Shown: piece by piece, positions 48,201 through 56,498 of the stretch | Position numbering within the stretch: position 1 is the stretch's first letter | How the letters are laid out: each line of letters starts with the position of its first letter | Source: Merluccius polli | Lineage: Eukaryota; Chordata; Actinopteri; Gadiformes; Merlucciidae | Assembly (NCBI GenBank): GCA_030340625.1 | Contig: JAOPHQ010002866.1 | Span: 122,001-186,000 of the forward strand | Length of the DNA: 64,000 bases | Reading direction: 5' to 3' | Translations under genes and position numbers: made by a program | The notes under the pieces: model-generated | The model's input: only the letters and a program-made list of their open reading frames with translations | Database searches by the model: none | What the model was told of the DNA's origin: nothing

Positions 48201-48300
48201 TTAGTTGCTTAAAATACAATTCTTTATTTTTTCTCTCTCTATCTCTCTCACTCTCTCTTTCGTCCCCCAGGCTGAATACAGAGACAATAATAATGGGTAG
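36338..48300 (+). CDS. flt3lg: Single-pass cytokine-like membrane protein, candidate FLT3 ligand (partial)
   Basis: Coding exons by splice sites and phase: 36338-36388 (LNYHIITSNLRDSPP), 42791-42892, 43081-43189, 43646-43660, 44829-44867, 45216-45365, 45695-45786, 46460-46522, 48271-48300 (TAG). From 42791 on, all phases agree. The ectodomain has paired cysteines (LCCK, SCYMLQSC, ENC, FYC, KCK, YKC) and N-glycosylation sites (NVS, NCT, NVT, NST); the exon at 45216 encodes a stalk with 15 consecutive Thr; the exon at 45695 encodes one membrane helix (VYVLVFLLVLTNAAWAAFLY) followed by KKERQNR and a tail of about 35 residues. Type I helical cytokines with this plan are CSF1, KITLG and FLT3LG. 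The location between cpt1 and pih1d1 matches human FLT3LG, and the first exon resembles the FLT3LG helix-A stretch ending SNLQDE. Signal peptide and one helix exon (phase 2 to 0) were not found. Gene likely; identity inferred. Confidence 0.6.
36822..37356 (-). pseudogene. BED-finger hAT transposase N-terminus relic
   Basis: Minus-strand frames encode a BED-type finger (VIFWSLSQSKIKKNIVVRCK, LCAG, STVNNISNLSNHLIQEHC) and, after a frame change at about 37000, KQQKLDFRAG and SGQDLKKLVAGYIVEEMLPI, the segment following the finger in ZBED-like transposases. The catalytic part is missing. It lies in the large intron of the flt3lg candidate. Confidence 0.65.
37380..39895 (-). pseudogene. L2/CR1-type LINE, RT catalytic box deleted
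   Basis: Minus-strand order: endonuclease (about 39895-39330: SNARSIRNKMDEL, CRPFYLPREF, YIPPDANAK, IFIAAGDFNHADLK), linker (FPNVKPWMTPKVQSLLQARN, 39290-39110), RT (38918-37855: VPVPKKPNVAGLNDYRPVAL, FEKLV, NQFAYRKNRSTEDAI, LCVDFSSAFNTILP, then LALNTTKTKEVIIDF and FLGVTVADDLSW) and a 3' UTR down to about 37385. Several frameshifts occur. At about 38430 the frame passes from NTGAPQ directly to TVLGLITG, so the segment that should contain the YXDD-type catalytic aspartates is gone. Clade by resemblance only. Confidence 0.8.
39896..40226. other. Sequence 5' of the LINE, nothing identified
   Basis: AT-rich, without a supported exon. An acceptor-like TTCTCTTCTTAG at 40149-40160 is followed by frames that soon stop. 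Confidence 0.35.
40227..41410. mobile_element. hAT element (non-autonomous) with perfect 8-bp TSD
   Basis: Ends TAGTGATGG and CCATCACTA; the octamer CTAACAGG flanks both sides (40219-40226, 41411-41418). Subterminal regions are full of short inverted GTTCGTTCG/CGAACGAAC words, a (TTCG)n run at 40296-40320 and their complements at 41290-41400. A poly-G run is at 40857-40877. No transposase remains. It lies in the flt3lg candidate's intron. Confidence 0.85.
41411..42430. other. Intron sequence of the flt3lg candidate, no exon found
   Basis: No open, splice-bounded exon with the required phase (2 to 0) was found here, though the missing helix exon is expected between 36388 and 42791. The hairpin at 41918-41982 is described separately. 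Confidence 0.35.
41918..41982. repeat. 32-bp inverted repeat with one-base loop
   Basis: Arms 41918-41949 and 41951-41982 match at 31 of 32 positions (AAGACTAGGGCATCA...), separated by a single T. A nearly perfect palindrome of this size is cruciform-prone. The flanks TCTCAC and TCTCAA hint at a tiny inserted element. Confidence 0.85.
42425..42600 (+). repeat. Partial local duplication of intron sequence around a coding exon
   Basis: 42437-42490 matches 42910-42965 (TATAAATCACTTCCAAATT, TATGACTGCATGTATTAT) and 42508-42595 matches 43190-43275 (AGTAAGCAGTAAGCAATCA, GTTAGCAGTTACCAACCGCT). In the downstream copy these blocks flank the coding exon 43081-43189; in this upstream copy they are joined directly. 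A tandem duplication followed by loss of the duplicated exon explains the pattern. Confidence 0.7.
43718..43775. repeat. (GT)n microsatellite after the 15-bp exon
   Basis: About 28 GT units 60 bp downstream of the tiny exon 43646-43660 of the flt3lg candidate. Confidence 0.9.
43840..44480. repeat. Short tandem duplication in flt3lg candidate intron
   Basis: The block CCTGTAGAAGACAACAAAAAC plus CTTCATCTGTCTTTC occurs at about 43848-43905 and again at 44118-44170; CCCTCAACAAAG...CGGCACAG occurs at about 43905-43930 and 44430-44455. The remainder to 44828 is AT-rich without other features. Confidence 0.6.
45109..46329. repeat. 97-bp inverted repeat enclosing the stalk and membrane exons
   Basis: Left arm 45109-45205 and right arm 46234-46329 are inverted copies at about 90% (shared words CTGATATTCAGTATAACAGC and TGTGATATTGCTTAATTATT). 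They enclose the exons 45216-45365 and 45695-45786. The same sequence occurs as a lone fragment near 23855-23900, so the arms are copies of a dispersed repeat. Confidence 0.8.
46681..46970 (+). mobile_element. tRNA-derived SINE inside a transposon terminus
   Basis: Head is tRNA-like, with A-box-like TGGCCTACTGGTTAAGG (46688) and B box GGTTCGATCCC (46736-46746). The body has CACTTGAGCAAGGCACCTAA and the tail ends in (TATCC)3. It is inserted into the terminal repeat of the Harbinger element at 46668, leaving only a very short duplication (TC). Confidence 0.8.
47292..47570 (-). CDS. Harbinger Myb/SANT-like DNA-binding protein
   Basis: Open frame of about 92 residues from the Met pair at 47570 to the stop at 47292. 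It contains KKSVWDDLSNTCNSRSSS and LKNLWKRLKVEARNAIAERC, the tryptophan-spaced helices of the Myb/SANT-like protein that accompanies Harbinger transposases and helps them bind DNA and enter the nucleus. The upstream extension of the frame is low-complexity proline from a poly-G run and is unlikely to be translated. Possibly still intact; no transposase partner is present. Confidence 0.6.
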   Translation of the reverse strand: MNMSRIENYNEQKLYLLYCIRGVVDTVEDARKDTTTTLRKKSVWDDLSNTCNSRSSSRRPSSPAHLKNLWKRLKVEARNAIAERCKCIIHYY

Positions 48301-49540
48301 ATGGGTAGCCGACACCCCCAACCCCCTTCAGAAGAACTGCCACAGAGCGGGACATATGTGCACTCTTCCAGTATTTAAGCAAGAAAAGAACAGGGAAAAA
48401 AAGCTGCTAACATATTTGAAGGACATCAACATCTCTGAATTGGATGCAGATGTGGCACTTCAGATCTGGACTAATGCAGCAAAGCTCTTGGAACCATGGG
48501 AAGTAATCAACAAGTGAAGGACCCTATGCTGTGAGGACCCTATTGGGGTGGGCCGTCAATGGTCTGTTGAGGGGCAACAAACAACAAACGTTTATAATTT
48601 AAGATTTATTTAAGATTGTGAAAATGGATATGCTTTTGTTGCTCAGTACAACCAGGATTTTAATGAGAAGTGACTGGAAGAGAAGCAAGAGATGTCAAGG
48701 GAAGACCTGAAATTCATGCTAGAGTCTACTTGTCTACAGGACATTATTGTATGAACTTACCCTTTAAAGATGATGGCATCACCATGCCAAATAAGTGATG
48801 CGTAGCAGAGCAGCTTTTCCACAGCAGAAAGTTTAAAAGAAATTAGGCCTATTATGGGGAGTGTGAGGCCTTTCGCTAATCTCTGTTTGAAGGGTGGATT
48901 TCAGCTTTCAAAGTGGACAAGCAACAATATACCGTCTACCATAAACTTTCTCAAGAATTAAACACGCACGTCCACAGGTAAATTCATCCAGGGGGATTTT
49001 TCTCTATTAACCATTTTATTCTGGTCCCCTTTTTTTCTCCTCCCACTGTGGGAAAAAATATATCATTGATTTGTAGCTACAGTTGTAATTCCAAAGTTTT
49101 TTTATTTAATTGTTCACATTTGGGTGTAGAAGCCATTCAGTGGTGCATAGGTGTGTGTGTTATTTATAGGGGGGTGTGTTATTGCAATTAGGGTGGGTGG
49201 CACTACAATGGAATATGTCTATAAAGTAGAGGGCATATATCTACTCAGATGATGTTTGGGAGATGCAAGGTCAGATATATCTTCCGCTAATACAAGGGGA
49301 ACAAACACAATGACAATTTCAGGTAGGCTACTCCACAATAACCTATATCAAGCATCGCTGTTTCCAAATGGGACAAACCTGAAGGTAACTATCCACCCAT
49401 AATATCACCCCATAAGATAAAGAAATAATTGCCCATCAAAAAACTAAACTTCCTCACCCAAACTAATGTTTTCGTCTTGATAGTCACCACAACGGCACAT
49501 TAAAATGCTTGACTTTGAGAACAGCCAATGACTAGCTGGC
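48301..49540 (+). other. Probable 3' UTR of the flt3lg candidate and intergenic sequence
   Basis: After the stop at 48300 a second open frame (48292-48517, starting MGRWVADTPNPLQ) overlaps in a different phase. It has no recognisable domain and is treated as UTR. No clear AATAAA was seen in the next 700 bp. Confidence 0.4.
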
Positions 49541-49740
49541 AGGGGAGAGGAGAAGAGGTGACTAGAGGAGAATATAGGACCAGAGGAGAGGAGAAGAGGT
49601 GACTAGAGGTGAATATAGGACCAGAGGAGAGAAGAGATGACTAGAGGAGAAGAGATGACTAGAGGAGAATATAGGACCAGAGGAGAGGAGAAGAGACCTG
49701 GTGAGGAGAGGAGAGCAGAGGAAGGGAGAGGAGAGAGAAA
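49541..49740. repeat. Purine-rich minisatellite
   Basis: Imperfect tandem repeats of about 30-55 bp built from GAGGAGAAGAGGTGACTAGA and GAATATAGGACCAGAGGAGA. The strand is nearly all purine, so triplex (H-DNA) formation is possible. Confidence 0.8.
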
Positions 49741-50504
49741 AGAGATTAATATTGACACGTTGTCAGTGAGGAGCAGAGTAACAAACAACGCACTGATGCA
49801 CTGAGAAAATGCATTACAGTACGTTTTAGATTCTTGCTTTTTTTCTGCCGTGGGCGCCTCACGTTTTTGGCGAAGCACGGCCTGACGGTGCCCACTTTAA
49901 AATATATCACTTTAAAATATATCATCTCCTCTCACCCCTTTACCCGCCGCTGACTGCAGTGCAGTACAGCACCACTGGGAAATAATGTATTGTTTTAATA
50001 CAACAGAGAGGGTTGTGTATCCTTTATTGAAAGCAGATTTATAACTCACGTGTTTTATGGTGATTGCACTTTGGCGACTGACTATCGTATTTTACTGTAA
50101 ATATTATTTTTATATAAAGTGATTATATTATATGTTATTTTTTGCCGAAGTGTAACTACCCTGATAGTGTGTCCCTGCCACGGGAGCATGAACAAGTACC
50201 TAAGTAGGCGGCCTACATGAAAAATAGCAACATGTAGATTGTTTAATTCATCAAAGTAACACATGCCTCATCTATCAAAATAAATGCTTGTATACTTACT
50301 GCGTGTTATCGAACTTCGTCATTGCACTGGATTGAGAATGTCTACTGAAAAACCAAGGCAATCATATCTTTCTCCTCCTATAATTTGACAATGTTATGAT
50401 GTAGCACCACGTAGTCGATTACTTAACAATGTGCAATGAATAACACAAGGGTTTCACTTTTACGTCTTCTATTTTATATGAATATTTGAATGGCAAAATG
50501 TGTC
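49741..50504. other. AT-rich intergenic sequence, nothing identified
   Basis: Includes a short direct repeat CTTTAAAATATATCA at 49895-49922. No gene supported. Confidence 0.4.
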
Positions 50505-51792
50505 CTTTTTTTCAATAGCTTCCATGTCATGTGACCAAGTGACTCCATATCAATTACAGATATTATTACTACATTGAACAAACAGGACACACCTATTTGT
50601 ATTGGATTTTAGTGCTTATTCTATTTTATATTAATATGTGGTAACACTTTATAACTTATGAGTCCTTATAATATGCTTATTAAGTTGGTAATAACGTCCT
50701 TAGTAAGCATTAGTTAATGGTAATAAGGCCCTTAATAAGCATGCTGTTGCTCCTGCCACAGGCCACCTTAGTGGCTTTTGCTGGGGTTGGTTTGAAGATG
50801 CGTTTATTTGAGATGGCAAGAAGTTAAAAGCCGAGCAGATGGAACATGCTGCCATGACAGTGGCTCTCTCCTAAGTGTGTGTGTTGATAGCTGGTTTATC
50901 CTGGGTGCCATGACACATGCCTCAGGTATGCAGCCCCACCCAGACCCAGAGTCTGATCTGTCTGACTCATGGCCTGGTGAGGCTGTAGACCAGCAACCAC
51001 ACACACACCACAAGGACATCTCTTTTTATTGGATTATAGTGCTTATGCTATTTGATATGAACATTTTTATGGATGAACAATGAAGAAGGTGTTTAGATAG
51101 CAAAAGCCCTGATGAAGGCCTTCCCTCTGATCCCGGATGTTAAATTTGACACTTCAAAAAAAAGGACATGAAAAATGGAGAGATCTAGCTCTCCAAATTC
51201 TAGAGGCATCAGGTATGCTGTAAATCACGCATGCAGTATACCTACAATAGCTTTGTAAATAAATTAATAATATCGTGCAATTAATTTGTTTCAGTTTTTG
51301 ATGAGCACACTTTTGTGCAATGTATGCAGCCGTAAAGCCTCTGGGATCTGGACCTCCCATTACAGACTGGGTGAGTTGTTGTGAATCAGCAGTTACAATG
51401 TGGAATTGTGATGAAAACATAACAAGTAGACTTGTGTACAGCTGAGGGAAAGCCAACTGACACAAGCATGTAAACACCTTGGTGTCTAATAGCAAAAGTT
51501 AATTATATAAATGAATCAATAATTCGTTTTTCACTTCAACAGATCCAGTGTGACGATTGTGGAAGATGGTTCCATGCCCAGTGTCTGGCCATTGACAACA
51601 CAAAATACAAGAATGTCAAGAAAGCAAACTGGGAATGTCTCTTGTGTAGATAGTGTTACTCTGAAATAAAAATATGCACATAAAATTAAATAAGCACTAA
51701 AATCCATAAAGAGGTGTGTCTTATTTGTCCAGTGTACAATTCAGTATTGATTTGGAGTCACTGGGTCAAATGACATGGAAGCTATTGAAAAA
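50505..51792. mobile_element. Unit enclosed by ~115-bp inverted repeats, holding a PHD ORF
   Basis: Left arm 50505-50630 and right arm 51681-51792 are inverted copies (TTTCAATAGCTTCCATGTCA, AGTGACTCC, GACACACCT, GGATTTTAGTGCTTATT). Shorter copies of the inner part lie at 51015-51075 (direct) and 51835-51885 (inverted). Between the arms are a copy of the dispersed GCCACCTTAGTGGC repeat (50741-51010) and the PHD-like ORF. Subterminal repeats inside inverted ends suggest an undescribed DNA element; no TSD could be fixed. Confidence 0.55.
51320..51653 (+). pseudogene. Small two-exon PHD-finger ORF, first zinc ligand pair degenerate
   Basis: Exon 51320-51370 (donor GTGAGT) joins in phase to exon 51543-51653 (acceptor CAACAG, stop TAG), giving 53 residues. 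The second exon has the last six ligands of a C4HC3 PHD finger: CDDC, FHAQC and ECLLC, with the usual tryptophan in ANWECLLC. In the first exon's frame only one cysteine precedes, in FCAMY, where the second ligand would need C rather than Y, and it lies before the only Met, after two in-frame stops. AATAAA at 51665-51670 follows directly. So it is either the last exon of a larger gene whose 5' part decayed, or a relic domestic/transposon PHD module. PHD fingers bind histone H3 tails. Confidence 0.55.
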
Positions 51793-51800
51793 TACCGGTA

Positions 51801-52435
51801 AATGCTGAATTTCCCATTAGCCTACAATGTTAAATAAATTAGAATAAGCAATAAAATACAATAAAAATAGGTGTGTCCTGTGGTATATTCTTCTCGGCTG
51901 CCAGAATGCTGGTCTGTGGATGATGAAATGATGGAGGTCCACTCCCAAAAGTGTCTGAGTAATTAACTTTTTATTTAACAGAGCACACAAGCGGGAAGTC
52001 ATTCAATGCATTGAATTGTCCGAAACAATAATTCAATAATTAGCTTCTCATTACTTTATATCCCATTATTTCAAAACTCTTCTGAAGTTTCTCTGTGATA
52101 TTGGTGGGTATGACAGTTCTAGTTTCATGCCAAAGTTGAAGACTTATCCAAGTGTGGCTCTAATTGAGAAATTTATTTTCTGTCTTATGTGCTGAAGGAA
52201 CAGTACAGTTTTTTGGCAGGTAGTTCCTATAGGACTATATACAAAGGCAACACATGTGAGACTGTTAACTTTCTGTTAACTGTTAACTTTCATAATATTC
52301 AATTGTTTTTATCCAATAAAAAGACAAAATTCACCATTGAAACACAACTATTTTGTCTCTAATAAACAATGTTGTGTCAAAATATAATTTCAAATCACAC
52401 TTAAGGTTTTTCTGTCTAATCATAACAGAACACCT
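51801..52435. other. AT-rich sequence between PHD ORF and integrase-like fragment
   Basis: No gene seen apart from the short repeat copy at 51835-51885. Confidence 0.4.
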
Positions 52436-52822
52436 TCAAAATATAACTCTGACAATGGAAAATACGTTTAAAGAGAAGACGACTTGGGGGTTACTATTTG
52501 TAAAATGTGCTTGCATCCAGATTATGTGTCCATCTATGCAACCGTTTATTCCGATGCCAAAGGCGGTGAGTTTATCATAGGAGTCCATATGCCACATGGC
52601 ATTGGGTCCTGGGACACTGTGATGTCGGATCTGGTCTCCAACCACGTGATTTCGAGATAACGGACCTGAAAAATTCATGAGCAACCACGGCCATTCTCGG
52701 CTTCCGTACCCGTCGACTCCGCTACGACTTTTACTTTGAAATCGTTCCGGTGCCAGGATGTAGTAAACAGGAAGTTGCTGAAGTCCAACACCCATGAGCA
52801 CAAACGCATCTGCTCCCAACAA
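52436..52822 (-). pseudogene. DDE-integrase-like transposase fragment
   Basis: On the minus strand, PGPNAMWHMDSYDKLTAFGI then GINGCIDG and HIIWMQAHFTNSNP match the start of an integrase-type DDE core: the Asp of WHMD is the first catalytic residue and GCIDG the following strand. After NSNP the similarity stops, so the second Asp and the Glu are missing here. The N-terminal part of the frame is not recognisable. It resembles the rve-type transposases found scattered in fish and cnidarian genomes (IS3EU-like), but the superfamily is not certain. It sits antisense 320 bp upstream of the pih1d1 start. Confidence 0.5.
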
Positions 52823-53142
52823 TACTCCTAACTACTGTATTGTCGAGGTGAACCTGTACCTTATTTATTTTGATGAACAAAAAAACAGTTGTAAATGTTT
52901 TTGGAGCAAACGCTCAACGCAAGAGTTTTAGACTGCAAGTCGTAATTGAATTGTACACTTAAACCTTCTAGTCTGCTAGCAAAAATGTCTATAGCAATGT
53001 TTAAACATCTCAATTGAGACACAGCCTTGTAAGTCCATTTGGATATACGAGTTGAATACGACTACATTGTTCTGCATATCCCCTGGTCTGTATTGCTGAC
53101 ATCTCGTGTTGTTAATTCACTGACCCAGTTCTGTCTGTAGCC

Positions 53143-56100
53143 ATGGCGACAGACTCATCCCTACTGAACTCGGAAGTGGAGCTGCAGCAGCAGGAGGAGC
53201 TGTATCAGCAGCTTCTCTTACAGGCTAGTCAGGTTAGATCAAATAAACCATAGCATGATTTGCTTGTATTCCTCGTTAACGCCAGACGACGTTGTGTGTT
53301 GTGATTTGTGACTTATAAGATGGACTACCTTACCAGCCACTTTTTTATTTAATAATAATAATAATAATAATAGAAAAAGCATGTTTGCATTCTAAATTAA
53401 TTAGAATAAATGCGCACATAACTTGCCACAACATGACGTAAGCTTCACCTAATAGTATTCACATCCCATGTTGGAGACGTGTCTCAGAAATCAAAACAGA
53501 CAGACTCTCAAGTAATTTGCCAGTGGTCATGAGGTACAGTAATGCCACTTCCCCTTACTTAGAGGAAGGGCCCTAGACTGACACATAGATGATGCTGTAT
53601 ATTGGGATACACACAAGTTTATTTTTTTGTCTATTTTTATTTTAGATTTTAAATATTAGTATTTAAAAAGCTGTTGGTTTCAGTGTGATATCAAGGCTTA
53701 CCTTAATACCTTGCATGTGTTTCTGGTTAGACCGTGGGAAAGATGCCTAGCGACCCACTGGACTCCAAACTGATCCGTCCACAGCCAGGTTTAAGATGCA
53801 CACACACACACTCACACATGCAAACACGCAAACGGCGTACTAGTATGTATGCTCCCACATTCACACACCTTTAAACAAAGACATACACATACTATTCATA
53901 AATAATAAAATTAGAATTTAATCAGCTGTGGTGACACTATGAAATAATACAATATGTTCTCTAATCATTTAAACACAATCACATTCTAGAGAGTTTTTCC
54001 AAGTTATCTCAGTGGTTAAAATCGGAGAAGATTTAAATCTGCACTATGTCATTTTTTTACTTCAGCTATTTTCTCCAAATTAAAACATATCTGAGCTAGA
54101 AAGTTTCCTTAGAAGAAAACGCATTCGAATTTTTCTCTATAATCGTTATTCTGGTCCACTTTTGCCTCCTCCCACTGTAGGAAAAATGATACCGCTATAA
54201 CTGTAGCTACAACTGTAGCTACAACTCAAGCGACTAGAGGTTGCTAATGGGAAAATGTTAGGGTTGCCCCCAACTAAAGATTTTCTTAGCCGCCATTTCA
54301 AGCCGATAGTCGACTAATCGTCACACTTTTAATTTTTTATGTTTTGGGGCATCAGAAAATGGTTTGAGTTCCAGGGCAAGAGTGTTATAAAAGAAACACT
54401 GTTAACATTGTGCTACTTTACAGATAATACAAAACCGTAATAATGAGCCTTAAAAATATAATTTTTACAAGCACACGCACAAAGCGGGCCTATTAATGGC
54501 ATGGACCAAGCGGTTCTAAATGTTGGAACAACCAGGAAGGAGACATTGAACATTTTGTTAATTGTATTTATACACCTTATAACTGCACACATTTGTATTT
54601 AAAAGCAAGGAATTGCAATAGAGCTTGACGTTTGTCAAAACAGAGAAATGGAAAAAATATTGTTCATATTTTCGTGTCCGGTGCGTGTGGATGAATGACG
54701 CTCCTGCAGGGAAGGTTAGGCCCTGTTCACACCTGGCATTAACATGCGTCTTGGTTGATCCGATCACAAGTGGACAGCTCTAGTACGTCAGTTCACACCT
54801 GGTGTGAACATGCATCTCCAGTAGGGGTGTCCCCGACTAAGAATTTACATAGTCGAATCTGATTCGTCAAGTCTTGCCTATAGTCGACTGATCGTCGAAT
54901 CATGTTTTTTTTTTTCTTTTTTGCTCATTGATCCATATTCTTATTTGCGACATTGGCTTCCATTTTTTCCACACCAGACTAAAGAGCTGAAACACTCAAT
55001 TAAACAATTTTGATTACAATTTTGAGGCTGTTCGGCGGTGGACACACACTGCCGCCGAACACCCCCACACCGGTGCCGACGCGCTGCCCCGCTACACTTC
55101 ACACCACTGTCCTATTTCACAGCATCGCCGCGCGTCAAGTGCCACAGAAAAGGCGCTTTTTTCTTCTCTTTTTTTTTTCTTCTATTCCGGAGACGACTAT
55201 ATTCCTGTTGACGCACCGCAGTGCGACGCTTCCTATGTGTGCTAGGGGCGGCACTTGTGTCATAGACGCGCTGCGGCGCTGCGGCGCTGCGGCGCTGCGG
55301 CGGCAGTGTGTTTTGCACTTGATATTTATACAAAAATAGGCTATATATCATGATTTATTGGGAGAAAGAAACTATATGTAAAATCAGACATTCAGCACCG
55401 CCTATAGCCCGAATGGAATGATTCTGTGTTTTGCCGACGATTCGACTATGAGATTGGCAGTCGAATCAGGCTCCTTCGATCGAATCATCGAATAGTCGAC
55501 TATTCGGGGTCACCCCTAGTCTCCAGTGACCACTTGTGATCGGATCTCACCTCCCCTCTCTACATGCAAATAAACATGTACATCATATCCGTTTGAAGAC
55601 CAAACACATTGTTGTAGAAGAAGAATAAATCAAAACCATACAGACCGAGTCTATTCCTTGCCGTGTTGCAGGCAAACTAAATCGACCAAGATGTTTGACG
55701 CACTCTAGTATATCTCTATGGACTTTTTTTCCCGCTTGAATAATATAATAATATAATAATATACGCCATTTTGTGGCAACAAAATGCGTGGCGGGAGGCA
55801 GCAATGCACTCATTCAACAAAGAAGAGATAATCAAAGCAAATCGACCAGGATATTTGAGGTTTCTATTGGTTTGTGACGCTTGTTGCGTTTATTTTTATG
55901 TCCTACTTTTTGCGCGACTAAGCGACTAATGAAAACTAAGTTGACTTAACCTCTTCCGATCAACTAATGGTTAGTCGACCATTAGGGGGCAGCCCTAGAA
56001 AACGTACAGGTTTAAATTATGTCTCTCTTCATTCTTCCCACAAGGCATGTGTGTGAAGACTCTGTCGCAGCCAGACAATCAGAAGGTCTTCGTCAACATC

Positions 56101-56233
56101 TGTCAATCCCCCTCAGTCCCGCCCCCTCCTGAGCTCTCCAGGGACGAGCTTGTGAATCTGCTTCAATCAGAGGACCCCACCGGCTACAGAGTTCCCATGA
56201 GCCTCGGCGAGCCCCACACAGAAATGGACAATG
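53143..56233 (+). CDS. pih1d1: PIH1 domain-containing protein 1, first three coding exons
   Basis: Subunit of the R2TP co-chaperone (with RUVBL1, RUVBL2 and RPAP3), which with HSP90 assembles RNA polymerases, snoRNPs and PIKK kinases; its PIH domain binds phosphorylated DSDD-type motifs such as that of TELO2. Exons: 53143-53232 (MATDSSLLNSEVELQ..., phase 0), 53731-53788, 56045-56233 (donor phase 1). The encoded 112 residues match the start of the family: YQQLLLQASQ, RPQPG, KVFVNICQSPSVPPPPELS, YRVPMSLGEPHTEMDN. The lysines equivalent to human K57 and K64, which hold the phosphopeptide, are present (CVKT, QKVF). The start Met lies in GCCATGG, a good Kozak context. The next exon is beyond the window, so intron 3 exceeds 7.7 kb and is packed with transposons. 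Confidence 0.92.
53233..53730 (+). other. pih1d1 intron 1
   Basis: AT-rich, with a short (AAT)n run at 53351-53371. No element recognised. Confidence 0.6.
54259..55997. mobile_element. hAT element in pih1d1 intron 2, carrying nested insertions
   Basis: Ends TAGGGTTGCCCC and GGGGGCAGCCCTA, flanked by GAAAATGT (54251-54258) and GAAAACGT (55998-56005), seven of eight matching. It belongs to the same family as 59660-60546 (shared GTCGACTAATCG, CGCCATTTCAAGCCGA). A second repeat (from about 54719, CCCTGTTCACACCTGGCATT, resuming at 55527) is inserted in it, and a third (54822-55518) inside that. Confidence 0.85.
54822..55518. mobile_element. Innermost hAT MITE of the nest
   Basis: Ends TAGGGGTGTCCCCGA and TCGGGGTCACCCCTA; flanks ATCTCCAG (54814-54821) and GTCTCCAG (55519-55526), seven of eight matching. 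The interior has a tandem CTGCGGCG run (55268-55302) and many GATTCGA/TCGAATC words near both ends. Confidence 0.85.
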
Positions 56234-56498
56234 GTGAGTCATTTTATTTTTGAGAGTGGTTGTGTTGCAGACCTGAGGGATCGGGTAGGAGGAGGAGGTC
56301 AGAGAGGTAGGGAGGGGCCAGGTTATTCATAGTTGTGGCAGTTGCTCCTACCACATGCCACCTAAGTGGCTTTTCCTGGGGCCCTCTGACACAGGACACG
56401 GGTAAATGTTGGTTATATATGCTTTTATTGGAGATGGCCAGATGATAACGGCTGAGCCGATGTTACAAGCTGCCATGACAGTGGCTCTCCTCTCGTGT

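Noticed and set aside
48173..48517. Open frame MGRWVADTPNPLQ... of about 75 residues
   Set aside because: It overlaps the last exon of the cytokine-like gene in another phase and has no domain; best read as 3' UTR, though an alternative last exon cannot be excluded.
52353..52580. + strand frame MSLINNVVSKYNFKS...
   Set aside because: Lies opposite the DDE-like fragment; no similarity recognised.
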